Shown in pieces: positions 32,293 to 43,369 of a stretch of 64,000 nucleotides of DNA; position 1 is the first letter of the stretch; the number at the start of each line of letters is the position of its first letter. The stretch is from Biomphalaria glabrata. Taxonomy: Eukaryota > Mollusca > Gastropoda > Planorbidae. The stretch is from positions 41,420,849 through 41,484,848 of the forward strand of contig NC_074719.1 of assembly GCF_947242115.1 (NCBI RefSeq). Reading direction: 5' to 3'. The notes beneath the pieces were generated by a model. The model made no database searches and was not told where the DNA came from. It saw nothing but the letters and a program-made list of their open reading frames with translations. The position numbers were made by a program, and so were the translations under genes.

Positions 32293-32964
32293 GCGAGCTC
32301 AGGAAATCAATTAGATTGATAGGATAAAGTAACTATCTAAAGAATACAGTTTATAGACACATCGTTTAGACTATCAGCAAACATCCGATCCTACCCCTTC
32401 CAAACAATATCAGCCTCAAATGAGATGCATGATCATTTACTTGTAATTAGCATTTGGGGGATAACCTCAGATAAAGACAAGCTACATTGTAAAGCCCCCA
32501 AACATTTACCAATGGTCAATGAAAGAGACTCTAATTCAGGCAATGGACAGAAAGGAACGGTGAGATGTCCAGCAGGTCACATGGGGATGGGTAGGTACCC
32601 AAACGGTCAAAAAGACTAAGGCACAGATGAGGGTGAAAGTAGCCCCATAGAGTGATTGGGGGGAGGGATGTTTTCAAGTAGACAGACCTAAACACAATGT
32701 TGTCACCACCGTTCCGTTTGAACTAATTAAGCTAATTGAAATGATGTTCATTTCGGAGCAAAACAGCTTTACACTCGAAGGTTAAATAGTAGTCAAGAGG
32801 ACTAATATAAAAACCCTATATTAACATTCGTTAATACAATTTTTCACAATATTCACACTATAATATAATAATTATTGACAGCTAAATGTTGGTGTTACGA
32901 GAACTTACGCTGGCCAGTTGTGGACCTTAATGCATACACATTATGTGACTAGGAACATTTATAC

Positions 32965-35900
32965 CTATTTCCTTCTTTGTTCAAATTTAACCCACAGCCC
33001 ATCCTGCGCTCTGGGCTGCATTTTACTTAATTTGATTGGATAGACTGTTTTGCTGCAAGGCACAGGGGTAAACTTTTGTAATATGGCGGCGATGACAATC
33101 TTCAGTTCCAACAGTGCCAGCCTCATTCCAATACAATTTCTTGGCCCTTGGCCGAAAGGCAAATGAGCGTATGGATGTCTTGTGGCTTTGTTTTCAGAAA
33201 TGAACCGTTCAGGGTCGAACTTGTCAGGTTCTGGGTATATTTCCGGGTCACAATGTATGGCATACAATGGAATAAGAACTATCATGTCTTTGGGAAAGTA
33301 AATGTCCTGAATGTAGGCATCCTGGACACATCTCCTGTTAATGAATATGGCCGGACTGGCCAACCTATTAGCCTCATTTATACACATATCAAGGTAAGTC
33401 AATGTTTGGGCCACATCGTACGTGGGCAACTCCTGGCCACATTTAGCATCCACCTCCTCTTGGGCCTTCTTTAGAACTTCCGGGTTCATGGCAATGAAGA
33501 ACAAAGTAAACGATAAAACTGTAGCCGTTGTGTCGAAGCCAGCAAAAATAAAAACAAGGGCTTGAGCCTGTTGGAAAAAAAAGAAAGATTGTAAAAAAAA
33601 AACAACTTCTATTTCAAGACGTAAGATAAGATAAGAGAGATAAGATAAGATATAATAATTTTATTGGTTTAAAGAAATTAAAATTTAGTTTGACTACAAC
33701 TGTCCACCTCAACATTACTCCTATAACGGTATAGATGATTACAACGAACAGCATGGTCGAGAGGCTAAGTGCGCTTGAACTTGGCTTGTCTTGGCTACCT
33801 AGAAGGGGGCTCGAGGTTCGACACCCGACTCGGGCAGAGTTGCGTTTACTGAGCGCCTAAAGGCAGCAAGTAAAACCAACTCCTAGATACCCCCTCCCCC
33901 CCCCCCACTGGTCCATAAGGTGGTAACACCACAAATGAGATTGGACCAAAGCGCTATTAGCATGATAGTAGCGCTTTATAAAAGCTAAAATAATAATAAT
34001 AAATATACAAAAACGCACACAAACGCAAACACGAGCAGCCCTTTATGAATTAGGCTTCTATGTACTTCTTCGCCTAGAAACACCTTGACACTCAAAGACA
34101 GTTTCAAATTCTTTCTGTTCTGCCTTATTAGAGAGGAGCCGACCACTTCGTACAGATCTGAATTGGTGTAGTTTAATGGGTGCTAATTGTCTGTGTGTTT
34201 TGTTTGGAAAGACAGCCTCCATGAAAAAGTTCTTCCAGAGATGGTAGCCGTGTTCGAATGATATACGATATTGTTTTGTTTTGTTTTAATTTGTCAATTT
34301 AGTCAATTGTTTGTGCCAGTGAAGTATTACTATACCACCAGGTGATAGCAATTGTAATCAGACTACTAAAAAATAGTTGCCTTCCATCCTCAGTAGGTGA
34401 AAAAAGATGTAAAGTTCCCCTTTTAGACCATGATAAGGACAATGACACTAGCTCCAGCTGGAATAGCCTGCCCGGTGTGCAGCCGAACATTCCGGGCTTA
34501 CATAGGTCTCACCAGCCACATGAGGAGGCTCAAAACCCCAGTGCAAAGCCCTCAGCCACCTAAATGACAAAAGTGGTCATCATCGAACCACGATGGACGA
34601 ACTGTATAGTTGTGAGATTTTTTTTCCATATTTTATGGATTAGATGTATAATGAAAAGGTAAAAAATTAATAAAGTTGTTATTTTTTTTATCAACTATTT
34701 TAGTGCGGCGTTACTCATGGAGTAGTTTGGTATATTTTATAGGGGCTATGTATTTCACAACCGCTTTGTACTGTTAAAGACTTAGACTAAATAGACTAAT
34801 TAAAAAAAGCATAGCATATCACTCGAATACAGCTACCATCTCTTGAAAAGGCTTTTTCATGAAAGATGACTTTCCAAAGCACTCTCGATTCTTAAGGACA
34901 ACCTGCACCCATTAAACCACTGTTACAAAAGATCTGAACGAAGTGGTGGTCTCCTTTCCATTAGGACTAAAACAGAAAGATTTAAAAACTCCTTTATGCC
35001 ACTTTCGGTCAGAGTGTTACAAGATCAGCTGTCGTCATCGAGAAGTACATAAAGGTTAAATTCATAAAGCGCTGGTTGTAATGTATTTGTGTTTCGTGTG
35101 TGAATGTTGTTCCAATTTTTCATCTATACTGTTATTGTACAGTAGTTACGCTGAGGTTGTCAATTGTAGTGAAACTGAATTTCCATTTGATTGGATCAAT
35201 AAAATTATCTTATCTTACCTTATCTTAAACTTTTTTTTTATCTCATAATGATCGTTCTATGTTCTGTTTGTAAATTAGATGCAAGATCAGCACGTTAGTG
35301 GTTCCTTTTTTTTTTTATTTATTTCGCGGGACCCAAAATAATTTAAACAATACAATTTTTTTAGTGCATTTAATCATCTTTAAAAAAAATATCAGAGATG
35401 AAATGTGTTGAACTTGATGATTTTTTTTAGCATTAATGGATGAAATGTATAGTGAAAAAATTAAATCTTTCAGAATACCCATGCATTTCTTTTACATATT
35501 TCCTGTTTCCGTATTAAATTTAAACTTAATTGTGGGCGGTTTAGACCAATAGCTCGTTGTCTGTCCACAAATAGCTGTGAGTCAATATTGTTTGTTCAAT
35601 CATAAAGGAATAAAGAAAAATTAAATAATATTGTAATGAGCCTATAAAAATGAATTTTAACTTTTAACTCTTTCTCTCCGTAATTTTGTTCCTCGTTCCG
35701 ATACTATTATTCATTTTTCTCATTTGTATTTCACTATCCTGATATGATAAAACTTCAAAAACTTTTTTTTTGTTGTTTTTTTATCAGAAAACGTTAAATT
35801 TGGTATTGACTTATAGGGGAATGTATGCTCTTTTTTAAGAACACAAATTAAAGTTTATAAATCCTAAATCAATTAAATTTAATGGGGTCAAATCAACGTT

Positions 35901-38305
35901 GGCATTCTCAATTAGGAGAGAAAGAGTTAAAAATTATTACGAGGTAACTTACATGCAACTCTGATCTTGTTAATTCTCTCCCTTCCTCATGTCCCGCTTC
36001 AGTCTCAGCATTCATTAAGAGATCTAAAAAGTCGTTGACTTTCCCATGGAGTCCATCTCTTTTTCGTTCTTCTATGATCTGATCCACCACCTGGGCGAAG
36101 TATACCATGGACTTTTGTGGCAGGATGGGAAAACCTAAATTGGAGAAAATCTTGGTCAGCTCAGGGATGAATAATATTATCGTGAAAAGAATCGGATTAG
36201 GGTTGATCACTTTTCTAGCCTCGGCGGCAAACTTGTTTTCGGGATCCTTGAGAGTGTTAATCTCTAGACCGAACCCAGTGCTAGCGATGACGTCCAAAGT
36301 GAAACAGGAACTAAGATCGCGCAGCTCAACTTCCTGTCCAGTTTCATAAAAGTGTTGAATGTTTTCTAACAAAACTTTGGCGTTTTTCTGAATGTGTGAC
36401 GTCATCTTCTTGATTCGACCAGAGCTGAATGTCGGAGTGACTATGTTTCGGACATGCTTCCAGTGTTCACCTTTCAAGTTGAGGAGATTGTCGCGGAACG
36501 GTGGGTCCACGTCAAAGAGAGTGTACCGGTCAACAAAGCTGGAAAAGTTCTTGACGAAAATGTCTTTGACCATGTCCAGGTCTCTGACAACCATCACTGG
36601 TCTCCTAGAGTCATACCAGCCATACACCTTGAAAACAATAAAAGCCTTAAAATAACAGTTAACTTTTTTTCAATTATAATTTAAAAAAAAAAAACTCTTC
36701 TTACGTTCAAGGTGTTTGCCAATATACCTTTTGTCTTTGAATTATATTGTTAGTTTTAATTCAGTTCGTTAATTGTAGATAAAATAAATGAGAAATGGAC
36801 GAGCTCCCATCCAAATCACAAGAAAGATGACGCTTACTATAAGATATCCCGACAAGACCAACGTCTAATCTTTCGACTCAGGACCGGACACAACAGAATG
36901 CGACAACACATGTACCGGAAGCTCAAAATTGGAACCAGTGAAACCAGTGAAATCTGCCCATGTGGAGTATCACCAGAAAATGCCGACCTCGTCCTCCAAA
37001 ACTGCTCTCTCTACCAAGAGGCCCGTATAAGACATTGGCCACAAATCACCCCAATAGAAAGAAAACTATATGGAGAGCTCCCTGATTTGAAAACCACTGC
37101 GCAGTTCATCCCTCATCTAGTCATCTGAACACTCCAATATAACAATGATAACGATGAAGAAGAAGAAGAAGTTCGTTAATGAATTACGGAAATATGTTCA
37201 TGAGTAGTATCATAGAAAATTCATCTGTAAACGTATTTTTTTTCTTGGTAAAAGAGAGAAAGATAGAGTAGGAGAGAGAGAGAGAGACAGAGAAAGAAAT
37301 AATGAGAGAGAGATATATATTACCTCCAATGTCAAAGCACGAAGGAACAAAGCTATAAATTATGGGTTTATATTTCAGACATTAACTACGCCTTGTCTTC
37401 GAGGATCAAACTAATTAAACAGCAACTGTGTATAATTAATAATGCTTAGAATCATGGTGACCCTATTATTTTCAAACTATTCAAAGCCACCATATAGTTC
37501 TAACGTTCCGTTTTGTCATGTTTATTTGATAAAACTTCAACTCTGCTCAACACTTCCGTAAGTTAATTTTAATATTTCTTTTAATTTCATTTCATTTTCA
37601 TGACTATAAATAAACTATATATAGACCTACTCAAACTATATGTTCTTATCAAGAGGTCCTCAAGGCTCGCAAAGACCTTCCAGCGGGGAACAGCACCATG
37701 GAAAAGAAGAAGAGGCAGAGAAAGCCATGGGAAGACATCATAAATAAAATACATGGTTTATCATTAAAAGAAATTCCAGTCGAGGCGAAAGACAGAGGGG
37801 AATCGAGGAAGACGGTCTACATATCATATGTGGTGCCCCAACAAACTTAAGAACTGTTCAAAATGAAGAAATGTAATAGTTAAAAAATTGTCCACATTTT
37901 AAACATATTTTTCCAACATTGTTTATTCATAAACTAAACGAAGAAAAATCAATACATGGCCTACATTTTTGCTATAGTTCAGTATTAATTATGAGCTATA
38001 AACAACTATCTAGAAATGAAAGTCATCTTTATGTTTATAATTTAGAGCTAGAAAATATTTTGTTCAAAATATATCTGGAATATCAAAAAGATAATGACCT
38101 TTTTATCTTTATATTTATTGTAGAAGATCTTCTGAGATTCAAAGACGCCATACTTTATGGCCAGGTTAAAATTTCCGAAAAACCAGGAGGTCGGCGGATG
38201 TTCGATGCCCATTTTCTTGAAGACTCCATGATTGGCGGTCATGTACTTGTAGAAGGCAAAGACAGCAAGTAGAACTACAGTCCCAATGAGTACAAGTGTG
38301 ATCAT
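32965..38305 (-). CDS. cytochrome P450, CYP3 clan (copy C)
   Basis: Minus-strand paralogue that converges on copies A and B. Coding exons, in transcript order, are 38305-38099, 36627-35953 and 33567-32965 (207, 675, 603 bp; 494 residues). The exon 2 acceptor reads TTTTCAAG rather than the CAG used by A and B. Motifs intact: N-terminal anchor, WKHVR, AGFDTT, K-helix EANR (ExxR kept), FDPERF and FGQGPRNCIG. It differs from B at about 24 of 200 residues in exon 3 and about 38 of 225 in exon 2, so it is the outgroup of the trio in exon 3. Introns (3.4, 1.5 and 2.4 kb) are the longest of the three and are packed with LINE tails, SINEs and a MITE 22 bp from the exon 2 donor. Confidence 0.93.
33622..34270 (-). 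mobile_element. LINE tail split by an S2 SINE
   Basis: Same family as 18030-18440. The left part (33622-33750, starting with ATAAG repeats and GGTTTAAAGAAATTAAAATT) and the right part (34009-34270, GAGCAGCCCTTTATGAATTA, GACCACTTCGTACAGATCTG) are continuous in the other copies. The S2 SINE at 33751-34008 is therefore a later insertion. Confidence 0.75.
33751..34008 (+). mobile_element. SINE family S2 nested in a LINE tail
   Basis: GCATGGTCGAGAGGCTAAGT head, GAGGTTCGACACCCG B box, AAAGGCAGCAAGTAAAACC, GAGATTGGACCAAAGCGC and AGTAGCGCTTTATAAAAGC, with an AATAAT-rich end. A short insertion (GGTGGTAACACC) sits in the middle. Confidence 0.85.
34430..34615 (+). mobile_element. LINE 3' end with C2H2 finger
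   Basis: Encodes LAPAGIACPVCSRTFRAYIG and LTSHMRRLKTPVQSPQPPK plus a stop, close to the reverse copy at 7758-7920. The second finger histidine is replaced by Leu (SHMRRL where the sister copy reads SHTRRH). Confidence 0.8.
34811..35228 (+). mobile_element. LINE tail, 'RSERSGGLLSIRTKTERF' family
   Basis: Best-read copy: KRSERSGGLLSIRTKTERF, then KNSFMPLSVRVLQDQLSS, a stop, a 3' UTR ending GATTGGATCAATAAAATTA and a (TTATC)n-type tail. It is the C-terminal end of a non-LTR ORF2. The region lies in intron 3 of P450 C. Confidence 0.75.
35664..35930. mobile_element. TTAA-bounded MITE, copy 2
   Basis: 267 bp with TTAACTCTTTCTCTCC and GGAGAGAAAGAGTTAA ends, and an interior sharing TTATCAGAAAACGTTAAATT with copy 1. 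It ends 22 bp from the GTAAGT donor of P450 C exon 2 (at 35952-35951). Confidence 0.85.
36764..37180 (+). mobile_element. 5'-truncated LINE tail with 10-bp TSD, (GAA)n family
   Basis: GTTCGTTAAT at 36764-36773 and 37171-37180 flanks the element. It encodes FRLRTGHNRMRQHMYRKLK, a knuckle CPCGVSPENADLVLQNC and a stop, then (GAA)n. A 9-bp internal duplication repeats the codons for ETS. It lies in intron 2 of P450 C, about 140 bp upstream of exon 2. Confidence 0.9.
37253..37318. repeat. (GA)n microsatellite
   Basis: AGAGAGA-rich run with occasional T and A substitutions. Confidence 0.9.
37645..37850 (+). mobile_element. LINE ORF2 C-terminal fragment, another family
   Basis: Reads KKKRQRKPWEDIINKIHGLS followed by LKEIPVEAKDRGESRKTVY and VVPQQT with a stop. 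The RQRKxWEDxI...GLS...VVPQ order is a known LINE ORF2 C-terminal pattern. Single copy in this window. Confidence 0.6.
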
Positions 38306-38499
38306 GGCCAAGGTTCTAAAAATAGAAAATATCACATGGTATAGGCCTATACACAATTATAAATATATAAAGTGTGAAAGTATCATTAAATGATTACTTT
38401 AATAAACCTTTTAAAAATTCAAGAGAGATTAACAGAAGTAATCTCTACTACATTGCATTTTATTTGTAACAATTTCCCATATACTTCTGGCTTTTAATA

Positions 38500-38749
38500 T
38501 CTGGTGTGTGTCACACCCTTCGCAAGCCTGCATCAACAAAACAAGACAAGCCCTAACCTAGAACCCCAAAGGAAAAAGGAAGAGGAGACGGCCCAGAAAT
38601 ATATGGCGCCGCGATTTGGAAGCAGATGCCAAACAGAAGGGCAAGACGTGGGGACAGTTGGAGAGACTCGCCCAGAACCGAGACGCCTGGAGGAAGCTGG
38701 TTGGTATTCTATGCCCCAGAAGGGACCACAGGTAGAGATGATGATGATT
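38500..38749 (+). mobile_element. LINE tail, (GAT)n family
   Basis: Reads RRRPRNIWRRDLEADAKRQG, KTWGQLERLAQNRDAWRKLV and CPRRDHR plus a stop, then GATGATGATGATT. It is a familiar LINE ORF2 C-terminus. It lies in the 5' intron of P450 C. A decayed second copy is at 58690-58920. Confidence 0.75.
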
Positions 38750-38879
38750 TAATATCTAATTTAATATTTTAAAAATATTTTAATTTAATATCGTAGCTGA
38801 ACATTCCATAGAGTTTCTGATAAAAGAAACAAATACACTATACTGATCTATGTTAGCATAACTTGTATTTTCTTTTTTT

Positions 38880-39370
38880 AAAATACGTCTATTCAGGTCA
38901 GTCCTTTATGGACGAACCTGGGTGTGTGGATGGACAGCTGATCTCAAAAACAGCTCCACAGATTTTCCTAGATGTATATCGCTGAGAAAAGAATTACTAG
39001 CTTGTTGGCCAATCGGGGGAAACTCTAGTTTGACCGTTATAATTTTTCAAACTAAAAATTAAATAAATGTACATTTGGCTAGATACTAAATCTAGGTCCA
39101 GATCCTACATCGGTTTTAAAGCACTATCGTGTTCGGGAATTTCCGAACATAAGGCTTTATTGATTCAAGAATTTAATAAATTAATGTTCTGTAAAATTTT
39201 TCGCATTGTCTTTTAAGTCTAGATCTAAATGCTTATCATTAAAAGGGGTGCTAGATTTAAACATTCGCTTAACCGGGATTCTTTCTCGGGAAGAAGAGGG
39301 AAGCGGACCGTGCGGACGAGATAAAAAAATGGTTTTAAATCTAACATTGATTAATTTTAGGAGAAAAACT
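38880..39370 (+). repeat. dispersed repeat R4, long copy
   Basis: Blocks in order: CTCAAAAACAGCTCCACAGA, GAATTACTAGCTTGTTGGCC, TTTGACCGTTATAATTTTTC, TTCGCATTGTCTTTTAAGTC, ATTCGCTTAACCGGGATTC and GGTTTTAAATCTAACATTG. Confidence 0.55.
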
Positions 39371-39654
39371 ATCGCTCTATAGGCTAAGTTGCTTAAAGAA
39401 TGTATTTTATTTTTTTAAAGTAGGTTTGATGTGTTCATATAAATATTCTAATGCTTTTCTTGTGTTCAAATAGGCCAATATATTCTAGGGCTTCGTAAGC
39501 ATAAACGAGATAAGTTATTAAAAAATTATATAAAGCTCAATCACAAAGTATAGGCCTACATATTTATGGTATAGCGAATTAAGGATATAAAGTTAGAAAA
39601 AGAATGTTGTTACTGATTAGACTAGAATAAATTATGCATAAGCCTTGAGGTCTA

Positions 39655-39905
39655 TTCAATATGCAAATAAAAGCATCACACAAAGACTAGAGTTGCGTTT
39701 GATTCAGCCATGTTTCAGTCTATACAAGAAGCACAGAGGGCTAGAGATGACGCTCAATAGTTTAGAACGAAAGCACATACATATATAATTATACATATAG
39801 AACAAGTAGCTCGTTGTTTATGAATTATATATGTCAGTGGGTCATCTTAGTCAACCTTAGCACGTACAGAAAAACATCCACACTTAGTCAAATAAAGGCT
39901 ATGGA
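39655..39905. repeat. direct duplication, left unit
   Basis: TATTCAATATGCAAATAAAA, GCCATGTTTCAGTCTATAC, AGGGCTAGAGATGACGCTCA and TAGTTTAGAACG recur in the same order at 40255-40480, with substantial divergence. An S1 SINE (39970-40240) lies between the two units. Confidence 0.6.
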
Positions 39906-39969
39906 CTCAATCACAGAGTTTAGAGTAATATGAATATGTCTTCATAGCTAGCAAAGACCTTCCTTCTAT

Positions 39970-40240
39970 TAAAGTAAATTACCCTTTCGGACCTTGGGGT
40001 TTATAGAGCAGATGATGCAAAGGTCATCTGGTTTTTGTGGCCTACGGTTAACGAGTATGCCATGTATCCAGCACAACGACCAACCGCATTTACTTTTCCC
40101 CAACTAATGTCAGGTACCCATTGGAGCTGGGTGGCGCCCAAAGATTCCATAATTGAAAAACTCCAGTCTTCACCAGGATTCGAACCCGGGACCCCGGTTC
40201 GGAAGTCAAGCGCTTAACAGCTCAGCCACCGCGCCTCCTC
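39970..40240 (-). mobile_element. tRNA-derived SINE family S1, reverse, near complete
   Basis: Reverse reading: GGCTGAGCTGTTAAGCGCTT (A box), CCCGGGTTCGAATCCTGG (B box), TGAAGACTGGAGTTTTTCAA, GGTACCTGACATTAGTTGGG and GCGGTTGGTCGTTGTGCTGG, then the AACCGTAGGCCAC end. Confidence 0.85.
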
Positions 40241-40254
40241 CTTCATTAAGATAT

Positions 40255-40480
40255 ACTCAATATGTAAATATAAGTACAACACATGGGCTAGGGTGGCGAC
40301 TAATTAAGCCATGTTTCAGTGTAACGGTATCAAAGATGCACGGAGGTCTAGAGATAACGCTATATAGTTTAGAAGATAGAAATATACCTAAGAGAAAAAG
40401 CTGCTCGGTGTCAATTGGGGGGGGGGGGATACTTTGTCAACCTTAAACGTAAAGCTCGATATAAACATTTAGTCAAGTAT
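40255..40480. repeat. direct duplication, right unit
   Basis: Second unit of the 39655-39905 duplication (AGCCATGTTTCAGTGTAACG, AGGTCTAGAGATAACGCTAT). It also contains a run of 10 G near 40420. Confidence 0.6.
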
Positions 40481-40485
40481 TGCTT

Positions 40486-40860
40486 ATGGCAAGGCCGGCC
40501 TTAGACGGATTTGACCGATTGCTCAAACTCGGGCCCCTTCCAGGCACTGGGCCCGGCAATTTACGTTTAGAATATCACTATCAGTTTGTTTGGCTTCGAC
40601 TTCCACAAGACATTCTGTATGGTGATCTAACAGAAGGCAAGAGAGCCGCTGGTCGCCCACTTTTACGGTATACGGACGTATGCAAACGCGACATGAAGCC
40701 CTTCAAAATCGACACTTGCAGCTGGGAAAAGTGGCACTGGATAGATCCACATGGAGAGAGAGCATAAAGGAAGAGTCCATGCTAACCTCTAACAGCAGAA
40801 TGGGGCACATGTGTTTAGCCATGTCAGACATCTACAAGTTTGCTCCTTAAATACAGTAGT
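40486..40860 (+). mobile_element. LINE ORF2 tail behind a hAT-like end
   Basis: 40486-40570 (AAGGCCGGCCTTAGACGG...GGGCCC) resembles the GGCCGGCC end of the hAT remnant at 6255. From 40585 the plus strand reads LPQDILYGDLTEGKRAAGRP, LLRYTDVCKRDMKPFKID and CSWEK, the conserved C-terminal part of the C2H2-tail LINE. The finger itself is lost. Confidence 0.7.
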
Positions 40861-41741
40861 GGACGTACATCAATACAAAAATGTATAGATCTATCTTATA
40901 GTACCGGTATTTGATATAGACTAGGTTTAGATTTGTGTGCGTGTGTGTGTTTGTGTGAAAGAAAAAAACCAATTTAAATACCATCTAGATCTATATAGAC
41001 TAATGATTACATTTTAAATAGATCTATTTAGTAATATTTTGATTACGATTTAAATTAAATAAAGTTGAGATCTAAATTGGCATACTAGCCTATAAGTCTT
41101 ATCTACATCTATCTGAAACTATTGATTTTTGTACCAGTAACTGTTGGCGCAAGTCTTCTATACTGTACTCTTGTCAAAAAAAAATCCAATTTTAATAATA
41201 AACATACCAGTACCAGTGTACCATACACACGTTTACGTGCTAATGAAATAATGCATTAACATATAACAGAAATAAGAAAAACAAAACACAAAGACAGATC
41301 CATAACATTTTATTAAATAAAAGACTTATTAATTCTTAGTATAGACAAAAAAATCATTACAAAAAAAAAGTTAGATCTAGAAATAATCTACATTTGCTCT
41401 ATAATTTGCACTAGATCTAGTAAATGTATGAGTTGTTTAAATAAAATAGATCTACATTTTCAAACGCTATCGAACTTTTTCAGAACTATATTTTATAGTT
41501 GGCAACAAAAGAGAACTCATTTTATTTTATTTTTTGGTTTGAGTGGTATATATCTAATTTATCGGTAACCAACCAAGCCAATCTGGCAACAGTTGCAGTT
41601 TGTAAATATTGACGCTCATTGCGGAAATTGCCCTAGAATCTAAATATATTTATAAAATAAGTTCTAAGTTTTACATGTAATGATAGCTTCAGGCTGATGG
41701 AACTAAATGGACTAATAGTGTATAAACAAATGCTAGCCTAC

Positions 41742-41850
41742 CTTTCTCCTGTAACAATTCACTGCGACACAGTAGCGAGTCAGGCAATATTTATAGTTTC
41801 CAGTTCACTACACCTTCTCACCATTTAAGGCCAGTCAATAAAGATTTCTG
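41742..41850 (-). promoter_or_regulatory. P450 C promoter and non-coding exon 1
   Basis: On the minus strand, GGCCTTAAATGGTGAGAAGG is followed by GTGAACTGGAAACTATAAATATTGC-type sequence with the TATA box at 41795-41788, and an untranslated exon ending at 41742 before a GTAGGC donor. The GAACTGGGAAA-TATAAATA core is shared with copies A and B. The 5' intron is about 3.4 kb, to the TTTTAG acceptor at 38318-38316. Confidence 0.55.
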
Positions 41851-42093
41851 TTTTGTGCACCGTGTCTGTGTTGTGCATAAACTAGGCCATAGTTCGCGAC
41901 CTTATTGGTTTTCTGATTATCACCAATTTAAGAAGTGGCGGATAAAAGTTTTGAAAAGTGACATAGGCCTAGTTGCTACACATACTATAATTGACCTACT
42001 ATAACAAAAGCAAAAATAATACACGATCTTTTAAAAATATACATAAATTGATAACTAATATCTCCGCTTTTTATTCTTCTTCCTTACATAAAG

Positions 42094-42312
42094 TAAAAGT
42101 CCCCCATTCAGACCAAGACCTTGCGAAGAAGTAAAAGTCATTTATTTCTATACTGTTAAATAGGGTGTCATGTGGCCAGCACAACGACCTAACGCCTTTA
42201 CTTTCCACAACTAATATCAGCTACCCATTAGAGCTGGGTGGACTTGTAAGCGTCAAAAATTCCCGAAATGCAAAAATAGAGCCCAAGGCTCCTCGGTTCG
42301 GAGGCCAGGCTA
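42094..42312 (-). mobile_element. SINE family S1, reverse, diverged
   Basis: Reverse reading shows GGCCTCCGAACCGAGGAGCC, TTTCGGGAATTTTTGACGC, CTAATGGGTAGCTGATATTAG and AAGGCGTTAGGTCGTTGTGC. Confidence 0.7.
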
Positions 42313-42329
42313 TTATCAAATACGATTTT

Positions 42330-42515
42330 CTAGTGTTGTAAAAAATGTTTGACATGTTTCGGATGTTCCTTCAGAGTTGAAGATAATTTACTTCCTAGTC
42401 CAAACCTCCCGCAGGACGACAGGGGATGGGAGCAGGCAAGGTTTGAACCAGGGACCATCAATAAGTCCGAATGACGGTCCAGCGCACATAGGCCTACCGC
42501 ACGACCTGGCAGCCT
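42330..42515 (-). mobile_element. SINE family R3, reverse
   Basis: Reverse reading: GGTCGTGCGGTAGGCCTATG head, GGTTCAAACCTTGCCTGCTC, GTCCTGCGGGAGGTTTGGAC, AACTCTGAAGGAACATCCG and CATGTCAAACATTTTT. Confidence 0.75.
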
Positions 42516-42516
42516 T

Positions 42517-42645
42517 TCGTGTTTCAAATAAGATGTTGGATGAGACAAATGTTTCAAATAAGATATTTCATGAAACAAGTGCTTCAAATAAGATGTTTCT
42601 TGAAAATGTTTCATGTTTCTTGAAATTAGTCTCAAATAAGATGTA
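42517..42645. repeat. about 28-bp tandem repeat beside the R3 SINE
   Basis: Four to five imperfect units of TTTCAAATAAGATGTTTCAT followed by GAAACAAGTG-like sequence. It begins directly at the SINE boundary. Confidence 0.75.
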
Positions 42646-43061
42646 GCCTGAATTAGTTGAATGGAGCTATAGTTGAACTATGGCACCAATAAGCTATGCG
42701 GCTATCTAAGTTTGTATGAATTATCACTTGAAGAAGTCAAATATTGAGACTTTTCTGCAATAACTTTTTCCAGTTATCTAGCCCCCACCAATGTCCTCTC
42801 TTACAGACTACCTTTAACAGCTCAAACTACGACTCACGGGCCACATCCGGCCTTAAGATACAGTGTTATCCAGCTCATGGTCACTTCGGCTCATATTACA
42901 TAGTGAGCCCGCTGTGGGTTGGTTTCTTACCGATATTCTTCCTGTGTTTTGTAGCTTCGTTGTATTTCTAATGATTTCAAGTGAAAACACATTCACTATT
43001 CTGGATTCATGAAGAAATATTGAGCGTATTTTATTTGTGTAAGTGTTTAAACTTTAAAGAA

Positions 43062-43345
43062 ATATTATTAAAGCGATACTGCTTTATTAAATCATCAATA
43101 CTTTATTGAATCATCGATACTGCTTTATTAAATCATCAATATTTTATTGAATCATCGATACTGCTTTATTAAATCATCAATACTTTATTGAATGATCATT
43201 ACTTTACTGAATCATAAATACTTTATTGAATCATCAATACTTTATTGAATCATCAATACTTTATTAAGTCATCAATACTTTATTAATTCATCAATACTTA
43301 AATAAATCATTAATACTTTAAACATAATACTTTATGAGCTCATAA
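43062..43345. repeat. 19-bp AT-rich tandem repeat, about 14 units
   Basis: Units of ACTTTATTGAATCATCAAT with substitutions. Early units carry an extra CTG (ATACTGCTTTATTAAATC), alternating with the plain form, so a dimer expanded first. Confidence 0.85.
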
Positions 43346-43369
43346 TGGTTGGCTAAGTCGGCAGGAATT

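Noticed and set aside
36107-36684. Plus-strand open frames opposite P450 C exon 2
   Set aside because: Shadows of the minus-strand exon; the same antisense frames appear opposite exon 2 of copies A and B.
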